Made by a program: the position numbers and the translations under genes. Shown here piece after piece: positions 1 to 5,716 of a DNA stretch of 15,044 nucleotides. The notes under the pieces are model-generated. The model was not told the DNA's origin. It searched no databases and saw nothing but the letters and a program-made list of their open reading frames with translations. Each line of letters begins with the position of its first letter. Within the stretch, counting starts at the first letter, position 1. Source of the DNA: an uncultured Collinsella sp. (GTDB taxonomy: Bacteria; Actinomycetota; Coriobacteriia; Coriobacteriales; Coriobacteriaceae); contig URTD01000027.1 of NCBI GenBank assembly GCA_900550735.1, positions 1 through 15,044 of the forward strand. Direction: 5' to 3'.

Positions 1-156
1 GATGAAGGAGTAGACTCCGGTCCGATCCTGCTTCAGAAGGCAGTGGAGGTGCAGCCTGGTGATACTCCTCAGGTACTGCAGAGACGTGTCATGGAACAGG
101 CTGAGTGGATCATTCTTCCAGAGGCGGTAAACAAGATCGCCAATGGCTTGATTTAG
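1..156 (+). CDS. purN: Phosphoribosylglycinamide formyltransferase, 3' end only
   Basis: The frame open from base 1 encodes the last 51 residues of GAR transformylase, the folate-dependent enzyme that formylates glycinamide ribonucleotide in the third step of purine synthesis in the cytosol. The fragment begins inside the conserved DEGVDSGPI segment, the catalytic-Asp and glycine-rich loop of this family. It continues through the C-terminal helices (QRRVMEQAEW) to a TAG stop. The start lies outside the window. An AGGAGG sequence overlapping the stop serves the next gene, purD, and purN-purD adjacency is usual in Firmicutes pur operons. Codon use is more A/T-rich than the DNA after base 1000, which fits a Lachnospiraceae-like source different from the rest of the contig. 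Identity is secure from the motif, the end position and the purD neighbour; the taxonomic source is inference. Confidence 0.85.
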   Translation, partial: DEGVDSGPILLQKAVEVQPGDTPQVLQRRVMEQAEWIILPEAVNKIANGLI

Positions 157-166
157 GAGGAAATAT

Positions 167-784
167 ATGAAGGTACTGGTTATCGGCGGCGGCGGCAGAG
201 AGCATGCGATCGCTGCAAGTGTGGCAAAGAGCCCGAAAGCAGAGAAGATTTACTGTGCGCCCGGCAACGCCGGAATTGCGCAGCTGGCAGAGTGCGTTCC
301 GATCGGCGCGATGGAATTTGACCGTCTGACCGAGTTCGCAAAGGAAAAAGAGATCGACCTCGTTATCGTCGGCATGGATGATCCGCTTGTCGGGGGCCTG
401 GTAGACCAGCTGGAGGCAGCCGGGATCCGTGCATTCGGTCCTCGCAAAAATGCGGCGATTCTGGAAGGCAGCAAGGCATTTTCCAAGGAACTGATGAAAA
501 AATACAATATTCCGACGGCTGCCTATGAAGTGTTCGACAAGGCAGAGGATGCGCTGGAATATCTGCATACCAAAGCGAAATTCCCGATCGTTTTAAAGGC
601 GGATGGCCTTGCACTTGGAAAAGGCGTTTTAATCTGCAGTACGTTGGAAGAAGCGGAAGACGGCGTATGCACGATTATGACAGATAAGAAATTCGGCACG
701 GCCGGCAACAAGATGGTCATCGAAGAGTTCATGACCGGACGCGAGGTTTCCGTGCTGTCCTTTACAGATGGCAAGACCATCCAG
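167..784 (+). pseudogene. purD: PurD (GAR synthetase) N-terminal half, cut by a junction
   Basis: Phosphoribosylamine-glycine ligase joins glycine to phosphoribosylamine with ATP, the second step of purine synthesis. The N domain is clear: MKVLVIGGGGREHAIA at residues 1-16 with the glycine-rich loop, then APGNAG at 31-36. The start of the ATP-grasp fold follows, with GSKAFSK at 101-107, LKADGLALGKGV at 143-154 and EEFMTGREVSVLSFTDGK at 186-203. The family is about 420 residues long, and here homology ends near residue 205, just before the second half of the ATP-grasp domain. The ATG at 167 has AGGAGG at 155-160, overlapping the purN stop. The gene is probably intact in its source genome and truncated here by misassembly, so pseudogene is a label of convenience. 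Resemblance to Lachnospiraceae PurD is my impression. Confidence 0.85.
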
Positions 785-1138
785 ATCTTTAACTATGGAA
801 ACTGCAAGCGTGACTTTACCTATGTCGATGATATCGTCGAGGGTGTAGTTCGCATCATGCAGCACGCTCCCGAGAAGCAGAATGGAGAAGATGGACTTCC
901 AATCCCAGCGTACAAAGTATATAATATCGGTAACAATTCACCTGAAAACCTTCTTGACTTCGTCTCTATCCTACAGGAGGAGCTCATCCGTGCCAAGGTG
1001 CCGCTGGGCGAGATGTTCGGTTACGCTACCGACCTTCGCTCCCAGACCCAGGGCCGTGCATCCTACACGATGCAGTTCGACTCTTATGAGCCCGCGCCCA
1101 AGTCCATCGTGGACGAGGTCATGAGCAAGAACGCCTAA
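167..1138 (+). CDS. Chimeric open frame: PurD N-half, UDP-sugar epimerase piece, EF-G C-terminus
   Basis: This 323-codon frame reads without interruption but is not one protein. Residues 1-205 are the N-terminal half of PurD. Residues about 203-278 match the C-terminal half of a UDP-glucuronate-type epimerase, and residues about 276-323 are the end of elongation factor G. Each part stops or starts in mid-domain: the PurD ATP-grasp fold lacks its second half, the epimerase lacks its NAD-binding Rossmann half, and EF-G lacks everything except part of domain V. The frame opens with ATG after a strong AGGAGG at 155-160 that belongs to purD. Base composition shifts along it, from A/T-richer DNA to the G/C-rich third positions of the Collinsella-like remainder. 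An assembly chimera is by far the simplest explanation. The product should not be annotated as full-length PurD. Confidence 0.9.
   Translation: MKVLVIGGGGREHAIAASVAKSPKAEKIYCAPGNAGIAQLAECVPIGAMEFDRLTEFAKEKEIDLVIVGMDDPLVGGLVDQLEAAGIRAFGPRKNAAILEGSKAFSKELMKKYNIPTAAYEVFDKAEDALEYLHTKAKFPIVLKADGLALGKGVLICSTLEEAEDGVCTIMTDKKFGTAGNKMVIEEFMTGREVSVLSFTDGKTIQIFNYGNCKRDFTYVDDIVEGVVRIMQHAPEKQNGEDGLPIPAYKVYNIGNNSPENLLDFVSILQEELIRAKVPLGEMFGYATDLRSQTQGRASYTMQFDSYEPAPKSIVDEVMSKNA
770..1000 (+). pseudogene. UDP-glucuronate epimerase-type fragment (internal piece)
   Basis: Residues about 203-278 of the chimeric frame read IFNYGNCKRDFTYVDDIVEG and then YKVYNIGNNSPENLLDFV. These are hallmark segments of the extended short-chain dehydrogenase/epimerase family, specifically bacterial UDP-glucuronate 4-epimerases of capsule and lipopolysaccharide loci. 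RDFTYVDDIV is the conserved substrate-proximal strand of that family, and YNIGN-x-x-PENLLDF is the usual sequence that follows it. The N-terminal NAD-binding domain and the YxxxK catalytic pair are missing, as is the normal end. The piece has no start codon or ribosome binding site of its own. It probably comes from a third locus or genome and was inserted by assembly through short shared sequence at both ends. Confidence 0.75.
992..1138 (+). pseudogene. fusA: Elongation factor G, C-terminal end only
   Basis: The last 45-48 residues read VPLGEMFGYATDLRSQTQGR and end DEVMSKNA. This is the conserved end of EF-G domain V, including the PLxEMFGYATxLRSxTxGRAxYTM signature. EF-G is the GTPase that moves tRNAs and mRNA through the ribosome after each peptide bond. 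The rest of the roughly 700-residue protein is absent because the contig switches source at about 992-1001. Codon use here already matches the downstream G/C-rich DNA, and rpsJ follows 61 bases after the stop, as expected near a str/S10 operon. I infer that fusA is complete in the real genome and that this is where the Collinsella-like DNA begins. Confidence 0.88.
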
Positions 1139-1163
1139 GTTCGAGCTCTCTGTTACGTAATCC

Positions 1164-1182
1164 TGCGAGAACATCTCTCGCA
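1164..1182 (+). promoter_or_regulatory. Hairpin between fusA and rpsJ
   Basis: A perfect 7-base inverted repeat, TGCGAGA and TCTCGCA with a five-base loop, lies in the 61-base gap between the fusA stop and rpsJ. Its end is six bases upstream of the rpsJ Shine-Dalgarno. It is followed by CTCTTTGG and not a clean U-run, so it is a poor terminator. It could be a processing or stability element, or a weak attenuator that tunes S10 against EF-G. The role is inference; the structure is seen directly. Confidence 0.4.
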
Positions 1183-1199
1183 CTCTTTGGAGGTTTAAG

Positions 1200-1508
1200 T
1201 TGGCTACCCAGAAGATCCGCATTCGCCTCAAGGGCTATGATCACGAGGTCGTCGATCAGTCCGCGAAGCTCATCGTCGAGACCGCTCAGAAGACCGGCGC
1301 TCGCGTTTCCGGTCCTGTCCCCCTGCCCACCGAGCGCAACCTGTACACGGTTATCCGCTCGCCGCACGTGAACAAGGACTCCCGTGAGCAGTTCGAGATG
1401 CGCACCCACAAGCGCCTCATCGACATCCTCGACCCCACCTCGGGCACCGTTGATTCGCTCATGCGTCTCGACCTCCCCGCTGGCGTCGACATCGACATCA
1501 AGCTCTAA
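1200..1508 (+). CDS. rpsJ: 30S ribosomal protein S10
   Basis: The 102-residue product is a complete S10 (uS10), which binds 16S rRNA in the head of the small subunit and also serves in transcription antitermination as NusE. The sequence carries the family landmarks: IRIRLKGYDHEVVDQSA near the N-terminus, the GPVPLPT loop at about 39-45, the HKRLIDI segment, and the C-terminal DLPAGVDIDIKL. The frame begins with TTG at 1200, five bases after a strong GGAGGT at 1189-1194. The next residues are ATQKIRIRLK, as in typical S10, so the TTG start is well supported. Upstream is the end of fusA. Immediately downstream is a strong terminator and not rplC, unlike the classical S10 operon. Codon use is strongly biased, as expected for a highly expressed gene. 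Confidence 0.96.
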   Translation: MATQKIRIRLKGYDHEVVDQSAKLIVETAQKTGARVSGPVPLPTERNLYTVIRSPHVNKDSREQFEMRTHKRLIDILDPTSGTVDSLMRLDLPAGVDIDIKL

Positions 1509-1530
1509 GCGATATCGCTCATAGCTTAAA

Positions 1531-1570
1531 GGGCCCCGCTGCCGTTACGGTAGCGGGGCCCTTTTGTTTT
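1531..1570 (+). terminator. Strong intrinsic terminator after rpsJ
   Basis: GGGCCCCGCTGCC pairs with GGTAGCGGGGCCC (13 pairs including one G-U, or 14 with the closing G-C), leaving a very small loop. The run TTTTGTTTT follows directly. It sits 22 bases after the rpsJ stop. On the minus strand the stem is followed by only three T residues, so it may also stop birA transcripts, but less efficiently. Confidence 0.95.
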
Positions 1571-1624
1571 GAGTTTAGATTTTGGGATAGCGAATTCGTC
1601 TGCCGAGCCGGCGGCTGCGGCGCC

Positions 1625-2401
1625 CTATTCGCTCAGGGGGCGCAAGGATGCTTCTTCGAAGTGGAAGACGCACAAGCCGCTCTCGGTCTCAATGCATGCG
1701 CGGCCGCAATCGTCGACCGTTCTAAATATGCCTCGTGCCAGCTCGTCTCCAGCGGGGGAGCGGGCGATAACGTGCTTCCCGATCCAATTGAGGTGAGCGA
1801 TATATTCGTCGTGGACGGGCGCGAGCGGACCGGCGTCTTCTTCCTTGGCGTTGAGGCGCTCTGCCCAGGTATCTACAGCGTCTATAACTGCGTGATAGAC
1901 CTCATCGAGGAGCATGTCGACGGCGGGAACGCTCTCGTTGAGGTCCGAGAGGCCAATTGCCGCCAGGCCGCCATCGGGCACCTCTTGGGGCGTGTAGTTT
2001 ACGTTGACACCAATGCCGCAGACGGCGAAAGGTTTGCCTTCGTTATCGCGTGCGGCCTCGACCAGAATGCCGCCGAGTTTGCGTCCTCGCGCGACCAGGT
2101 CGTTGGGCCATTTGAGGCCAATCTCGTTTGCAAGACCCTGCTTTTCGAGTGCTTCGAGCACCGCTAGGCCGCTGACGGCGGCAAGACCAGAGTACTTTGC
2201 GGGATTAACGCATGGACGCAGGACAATCGAAAGCAATAGGTTGCCGGCGGTTGAATCCCACTTGTGGCCGCGCCGGCCGCGTCCTGCCGTTTGCGCGCGG
2301 GCGGCAAGTCCTGTGCCGTGCGGCGCACCCTGTTTTCCTGCCTCGAGCAGGTCATCGTTGGTCGATCCGGTTACGTCGACAATCGTTAATTGGGCATCCA
2401 T
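1625..2401 (-). CDS. birA: Biotin-[acetyl-CoA-carboxylase] ligase, monofunctional, no HTH domain
   Basis: Biotin protein ligase activates biotin to biotinyl-AMP and transfers it to the acceptor lysine of AccB. The 258-residue product has the catalytic core: TGSTNDDLL at 11-19, the biotinyl-AMP loop GRGRRG at 40-45, KWPNDL at 97-102, and RKLGGILVE at 107-115. A C-terminal SH3-like domain follows. There is no N-terminal helix-turn-helix, so unlike E. coli BirA it should not bind DNA. An upstream in-frame ATG at 2482 would add 27 residues. I prefer ATG at 2401 because AAGGAGG lies 11 bases upstream (2413-2419) and homology starts there. The gene diverges from the fab/acc operon that encodes its substrate AccB. 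The two operator-like repeats lie in the shared upstream region and could control both directions. Confidence 0.93.
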   Translation of the reverse strand: MDAQLTIVDVTGSTNDDLLEAGKQGAPHGTGLAARAQTAGRGRRGHKWDSTAGNLLLSIVLRPCVNPAKYSGLAAVSGLAVLEALEKQGLANEIGLKWPNDLVARGRKLGGILVEAARDNEGKPFAVCGIGVNVNYTPQEVPDGGLAAIGLSDLNESVPAVDMLLDEVYHAVIDAVDTWAERLNAKEEDAGPLAPVHDEYIAHLNWIGKHVIARSPAGDELARGIFRTVDDCGRACIETESGLCVFHFEEASLRPLSE

Positions 2402-2412
2402 AGCGGCTGCTA

Positions 2413-2419
2413 CCTCCTT
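2413..2419 (-). promoter_or_regulatory. birA ribosome binding site
   Basis: AAGGAGG on the minus strand, 11 bases before the ATG at 2401. It decides the start in favour of MDAQLTIV over the longer frame that begins at 2482. Confidence 0.8.
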
Positions 2420-2494
2420 ATTGAATAAGTGAATGACGCAATGGTGTCGAGAGATAGACACAATGTGAAGCCTTTGTCGCATTTGGACAATTTA

Positions 2495-2512
2495 ATGTTA
2501 ACACGTCAACAA
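2495..2512 (+). repeat. Operator-like element, copy 1
   Basis: ATGTTAACACGTCAACAA recurs at 2543-2560 with a single mismatch (17 of 18). Its core TGTTAACACGTCAACA is an imperfect palindrome of the form TGTTrACryGTyAACA, with 12 of 16 positions symmetric, as expected for a dimeric repressor site. It lies in the divergent birA-fabH gap. Which regulator binds is not visible; a fatty-acid regulator of the TetR or MarR type is inference. I could not place a convincing -35/-10 pair next to it. Confidence 0.6.
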
Positions 2513-2542
2513 AGACTGAAATGCGTTATCCTCTCTTGGTCG

Positions 2543-2560
2543 ATGTAAACACGTCAACAA
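2543..2560 (+). repeat. Operator-like element, copy 2
   Basis: ATGTAAACACGTCAACAA, same orientation as copy 1 and 48 bases away start to start (about 4.6 helical turns). It ends six bases before the fabH Shine-Dalgarno, so a bound protein could block transcription start or early elongation into the fab operon. It is slightly less symmetric than copy 1 (10 of 16). Confidence 0.6.
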
Positions 2561-2565
2561 CTCAA

Positions 2566-2571
2566 AGGAGG
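2566..2571 (+). promoter_or_regulatory. fabH ribosome binding site
   Basis: AGGAGG, six bases before ATG 2578. It excludes the upstream in-frame ATG at 2521, whose frame would run through operator copy 2, and leaves only a 3-base spacer for the GTG at 2575. Confidence 0.85.
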
Positions 2572-2577
2572 TTAGTG

Positions 2578-3537
2578 ATGGGTTTCACGATTCTTGGAAC
2601 AGGCTCGGCGCTTCCTGAGCGCAGCGTTTCCAATGACGAGCTGTCTGAGTTCCTCGATACCTCGGATGAGTGGATTTTTACTCGCACCGGTATCAAGAGC
2701 CGCCACGTCTGCACCACCGAGTCACTTGACGACCTTGCCGTAGCGGCGAGTGAGCGGGCACTCCAGGTGTCCGGAATCGACGCGAGCCAGCTGGATCTGA
2801 TCGTCTGTTCGACGACGACGGGTGACCACCTTGTTCCCGCTGAGGCGTGTGCCGTTGCTGAGCGACTAGGCGCGACGTGCCCTGCCTTCGATGTCTCGGC
2901 GGCTTGTGCCGGCTTCGTATTTGCGCTCGATGTCGCCGAGGGCTATATCGCCCGCGGTCGCGCCGAGCGCGTGCTTGTCGTTGCTGCCGAGCAGATGACG
3001 CGCGCGCTCGACTGGACCGACCGTGCCACCTGCGTGCTCTTTGGCGATGGGGCAGGCGCCGCAGTGATTGAGGCTGGGGGAGACAGTCCCCTTGCCGTTG
3101 AGCTTTCGACGGCGCCCGACGTCGAGACGTTGCGCGTTCCCGGTCTGGTCGGTACCTCGCCGTTTAAGGCTTCCGCAGATAGCGCGAGCGTGCTGTCCAT
3201 GAATGGCCGCCGCGTGTTCAAGTTCGGCGTCAACGCCATCTGCGACACGGTCCATAAGCTTGCGATCGATGCGGGCATTTTGGTCGAAGACATCGATCAT
3301 TTTGTATTCCATCAGGCTAACGAACGAATCCTGAGCCAGGCGGTCAAGCGCCTGGGCGTGCCGGACGAGCGCGTGGTTCGCACGTTGCGCGAGACCGGCA
3401 ACATTTCGAGCGCATGCATTCCGCTTGCCCTCGACCGGCTGGCAAACGCCGGTGCACTTCACACAGGCGACACCATCGCCTTGGTTGGATTTGGCGCCGG
3501 TCTGGATATAGGTGGCTATCTGCTTCGTTGGAAGTAG
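2578..3537 (+). CDS. fabH: Beta-ketoacyl-ACP synthase III
   Basis: FabH condenses an acyl-CoA primer with malonyl-ACP to start each fatty acid, so its primer choice sets straight versus branched chains. The 319-residue product is of normal length and carries the complete triad: Cys110 in SAACAGF, His245 in HQANERI and Asn275 in ETGNISSAC. GFGAG near the C-terminus forms the usual glycine-rich loop. The start at ATG 2578 is set by AGGAGG six bases upstream; a longer frame from 2521 has no ribosome binding site and would overlap the upstream repeat. It is the first gene of the fab/acc operon, with acpP following after 51 bases. Primer specificity cannot be read from the sequence. Confidence 0.96.
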   Translation: MGFTILGTGSALPERSVSNDELSEFLDTSDEWIFTRTGIKSRHVCTTESLDDLAVAASERALQVSGIDASQLDLIVCSTTTGDHLVPAEACAVAERLGATCPAFDVSAACAGFVFALDVAEGYIARGRAERVLVVAAEQMTRALDWTDRATCVLFGDGAGAAVIEAGGDSPLAVELSTAPDVETLRVPGLVGTSPFKASADSASVLSMNGRRVFKFGVNAICDTVHKLAIDAGILVEDIDHFVFHQANERILSQAVKRLGVPDERVVRTLRETGNISSACIPLALDRLANAGALHTGDTIALVGFGAGLDIGGYLLRWK

Positions 3538-3588
3538 TCGCACATAGGAAATAAAAACGCCCTAGGGCACAACCAAAGGAGAACTACC

Positions 3589-3825
3589 ATGGCAGATCAG
3601 AAGACCTTCGAGCGCGTTTGCGACGTTATCCGCGAGACCGCCGGTCTTGACGATGTCGAGATGAAGCCCGAGTCCACGCTCGAGGAGATTGGTCTCGACA
3701 GCCTGGGCACCGTCGAGATCCTCGTTGCCGTCGAGGACGAGTTTGGCATCCAGCTCGATACCGAGGAGAACCCCAAGACGGTCGGCGAGTTCGCCGATAC
3801 GGTCGAGGCGGCATTGGAGAAGTAG
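3589..3825 (+). CDS. acpP: Acyl carrier protein
   Basis: This small acidic protein of 78 residues carries growing acyl chains on a 4'-phosphopantetheine arm. The attachment serine is Ser38 in the LEEIGLDSLGTVEI segment, the hallmark DSL motif at the start of helix II. Helix II continues with VAVEDEFGIQL, matching the acidic recognition helix used by Fab enzymes. Overall charge is strongly negative, as in the family. A strong AAAGGAGA precedes the ATG by six bases. The 51-base gap before it contains a short GCC-CTAG-GGC palindrome of doubtful meaning. fabK begins two bases after the stop, so the two are likely translationally coupled. It is the common substrate carrier for every enzyme of the operon. 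Confidence 0.97.
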   Translation: MADQKTFERVCDVIRETAGLDDVEMKPESTLEEIGLDSLGTVEILVAVEDEFGIQLDTEENPKTVGEFADTVEAALEK

Positions 3826-3827
3826 AG

Positions 3828-4772
3828 ATGCTCAAGACTCCTCTCTGCGATCTGCTCGGCATCGAAAAGCCCGTGTTCCAGGGCGGTATGGCCTGGATTG
3901 CCGATGCCTCGCTGGCGTCCGCAGTGTCCGAGGCGGGTGGCTTAGGCATCATCGCGGCCATGAACGCCGACGCCAACTGGCTTCGCGACCAGATTCATGA
4001 GCTGCGCGCCAAGACGGATAAGCCCTTTGGCGTGAACGTCATGCTCATGAGCCCGTTTGCCGACGAGGTTGCACAGGTCGTGATTGACGAGCGAGTGCCG
4101 GTCGTCGTGACGGGCGCCGGCAATCCCGCCAAGTACATGAAGGCGTGGAACGAGGCGGGCATCAAGGTCATCCCGGTCGTTGCCTCGGTGGCGCTGGCGC
4201 GCCTCGTGGCACGTCGTGGAGCCACGGCGGTTGTTGCCGAGGGTACCGAATCGGGCGGCCATATTGGCGAGACCTCGACGATGGCACTGGTGCCGCAGGT
4301 CGTCGATGCGGTTGACATTCCCGTCGTGGCCGCCGGCGGTATTGCCGACGGCCGCGGCGTGGCGGCCGCCTTTATGCTGGGCGCCGAAGGCGTGCAAGTG
4401 GGTACGCGCTTTCTGGTCGCAGACGAGTGCACCGTCTCGGAGCAGTACAAAGAGATGGTGCTCAAGGCGGGCGACACGTCGACGCGTGCGACCGGTCGCT
4501 CGACGGGACACCCGGTGCGTGCCCTCAAGAGTCCCTTTACCAACGCCTACGCCAAGAGCGAGGCGGCGGGCGCAAGTGCCGAGGAGCTCGGGGCCATGGG
4601 CACAGGCGCCCTTCGCAAGGCCGCCAAGGACGGTAATTACGAAGAGGGCTCGTATTTGTGCGGACAGATTGCTGGCATGGTCAACGAACGCCAGAGCGCA
4701 CGCGAAATCGTCGACGATCTGGTTGATGGCGCCGAGCATGTCCTGAAGGGTGCGTCCGCATGGGTAGCGTAG
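3828..4772 (+). CDS. fabK: Enoyl-ACP reductase II (FMN-dependent)
   Basis: FabK reduces trans-2-enoyl-ACP to acyl-ACP, the last step of each elongation cycle, with FMN and NAD(P)H. The 314-residue product is a TIM-barrel flavoprotein of the nitronate monooxygenase/FabK family. PVFQGGMAWIAD sits at 15-26, GVNVMLM at 68-74, VVTGAGNP at 93-100, and EGTESGGHIGE at 138-148 with the likely catalytic His145. AAGGIADGRG at 168-177 and VGTRF at 191-195 form the phosphate-binding region. The position between acpP and fabD is the same as in streptococci, which supports FabK over a nitronate monooxygenase. No FabI or FabL gene is present here, and FabK enzymes are refractory to triclosan. A GGAGAAG inside the end of acpP serves as ribosome binding site. 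The last 13 bases overlap fabD. Confidence 0.94.
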   Translation: MLKTPLCDLLGIEKPVFQGGMAWIADASLASAVSEAGGLGIIAAMNADANWLRDQIHELRAKTDKPFGVNVMLMSPFADEVAQVVIDERVPVVVTGAGNPAKYMKAWNEAGIKVIPVVASVALARLVARRGATAVVAEGTESGGHIGETSTMALVPQVVDAVDIPVVAAGGIADGRGVAAAFMLGAEGVQVGTRFLVADECTVSEQYKEMVLKAGDTSTRATGRSTGHPVRALKSPFTNAYAKSEAAGASAEELGAMGTGALRKAAKDGNYEEGSYLCGQIAGMVNERQSAREIVDDLVDGAEHVLKGASAWVA

Positions 4773-5686
4773 CGTTTCTGTTTGCAGGCCAGGGTGCCCA
4801 GCATCCCGCGATGGGCGTCGATCTCATCGAGGCATCACCGGCGGCTGCCGAGGTGTTTGCAATCGCCGATGAGGTGCGCCCGGGGACCAGCGAGCAGTGC
4901 CGGAGCGCCTCGAAAGAGGAGCTCTCGCAGACCGAGAACACGCAGCCCTGCGTGTTCGTTCATGACCTGGCAGCGGCTGCCGCACTGCGCGAGCGCGGCG
5001 TGGTGCCTGCCGCCTGTGCGGGATTCTCGCTGGGCGAGGTCGCTGCACTCACCTTTGCGGGGGCGTTCGATACGCGAGCGGGTTTTGAGCTCGTGTGTGA
5101 GCGCGCGGCATTGATGGCCATGGCGGCCGAGCGCCACCCCGGCGGCATGCGCGCCGTCATCAAGCTCGATGCGGCGCAAGTTGAGGGCCTGGCAAAACAG
5201 GCAGGCGAGGACTGTTGGCCGGTCAACTACAACAGTCCCCAGCAGACGGTTGTGGCCGGAGCGCCCGATGTGTTGCAGGCCCTCGACGTCCTGGTAAAAG
5301 AGGCTGGCGGTCGCGCCATGAAGGTCGCGGTGTCGGGTGCATTCCATAGCCCCTATATGGCCGAGGCGACTGAGGGGCTGGCGAGGTATATCCAAGCCGG
5401 TCACGCGCCGTCCCCGTTGCTCATTCCTGTTATGGCAAACATGACGGCGGCGCCCTATCCGGCCGACCCGCAGGCGGCATCGGATGTCTTGGCCAACCAG
5501 GTGAGTCATGCCGTGCACTGGGTCGACACGCTGCATGCTCTGCAGGATCAAGGCATCGAAACGTTTATTGAGGTCGGCCCCGGCAAAACGCTGTCGGGCC
5601 TGGTCAAGCGTACGTTGAGCGACGTTCGTGTGTATTCGTGCGAAACGGCCGAACAGGTCGCAGCTATTGCTGACGAGCTCGTATAG
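4760..5686 (+). CDS. fabD: Malonyl-CoA:ACP transacylase
   Basis: FabD moves malonyl from CoA to ACP, supplying the two-carbon extender. The 308-residue protein has the N-terminal FLFAGQGAQ (7-15), the nucleophile Ser90 in GFSLGE, Arg115 in VCERAALM for the malonyl carboxylate, and His196 in SGAFHSPYM. VGPGKTLSGL near the C-terminus is also typical. The ATG at 4760 lies inside the end of fabK, giving a 13-base overlap, so it is probably translated by coupling; no strong independent Shine-Dalgarno is seen. Downstream is a 30-base gap with a 5-bp hairpin just after the stop, then fabG. Identity is secure. Confidence 0.96.
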   Translation: MGSVAFLFAGQGAQHPAMGVDLIEASPAAAEVFAIADEVRPGTSEQCRSASKEELSQTENTQPCVFVHDLAAAAALRERGVVPAACAGFSLGEVAALTFAGAFDTRAGFELVCERAALMAMAAERHPGGMRAVIKLDAAQVEGLAKQAGEDCWPVNYNSPQQTVVAGAPDVLQALDVLVKEAGGRAMKVAVSGAFHSPYMAEATEGLARYIQAGHAPSPLLIPVMANMTAAPYPADPQAASDVLANQVSHAVHWVDTLHALQDQGIETFIEVGPGKTLSGLVKRTLSDVRVYSCETAEQVAAIADELV

Positions 5687-5716
5687 CCCACAGGGCTGTA
5701 ACCCGAAAGGAATGAC

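Noticed and set aside
2521..2577. Upstream extension of fabH from ATG 2521
   Set aside because: It would encode 19 residues across the second operator-like repeat, lacks a ribosome binding site, and known FabH proteins begin at MGFTILGTGS-like sequence.
2420..2577. Standard -35/-10 promoters for birA and fabH
   Set aside because: TTGACG boxes appear on the minus strand within both repeats, and TTGGAC on the plus strand, but none has an acceptable -10 at 16-18 bases. I did not annotate a promoter.
3559..3568. Palindrome GCCCTAGGGC before acpP
   Set aside because: With a minimal loop the stem is only three pairs. It could be a binding site or an mRNA element, but nothing else supports it.
5685..5697. 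Small hairpin AGCCC-ACA-GGGCT after fabD
   Set aside because: Five pairs without a U-run inside a continuous operon; not a terminator and probably chance.
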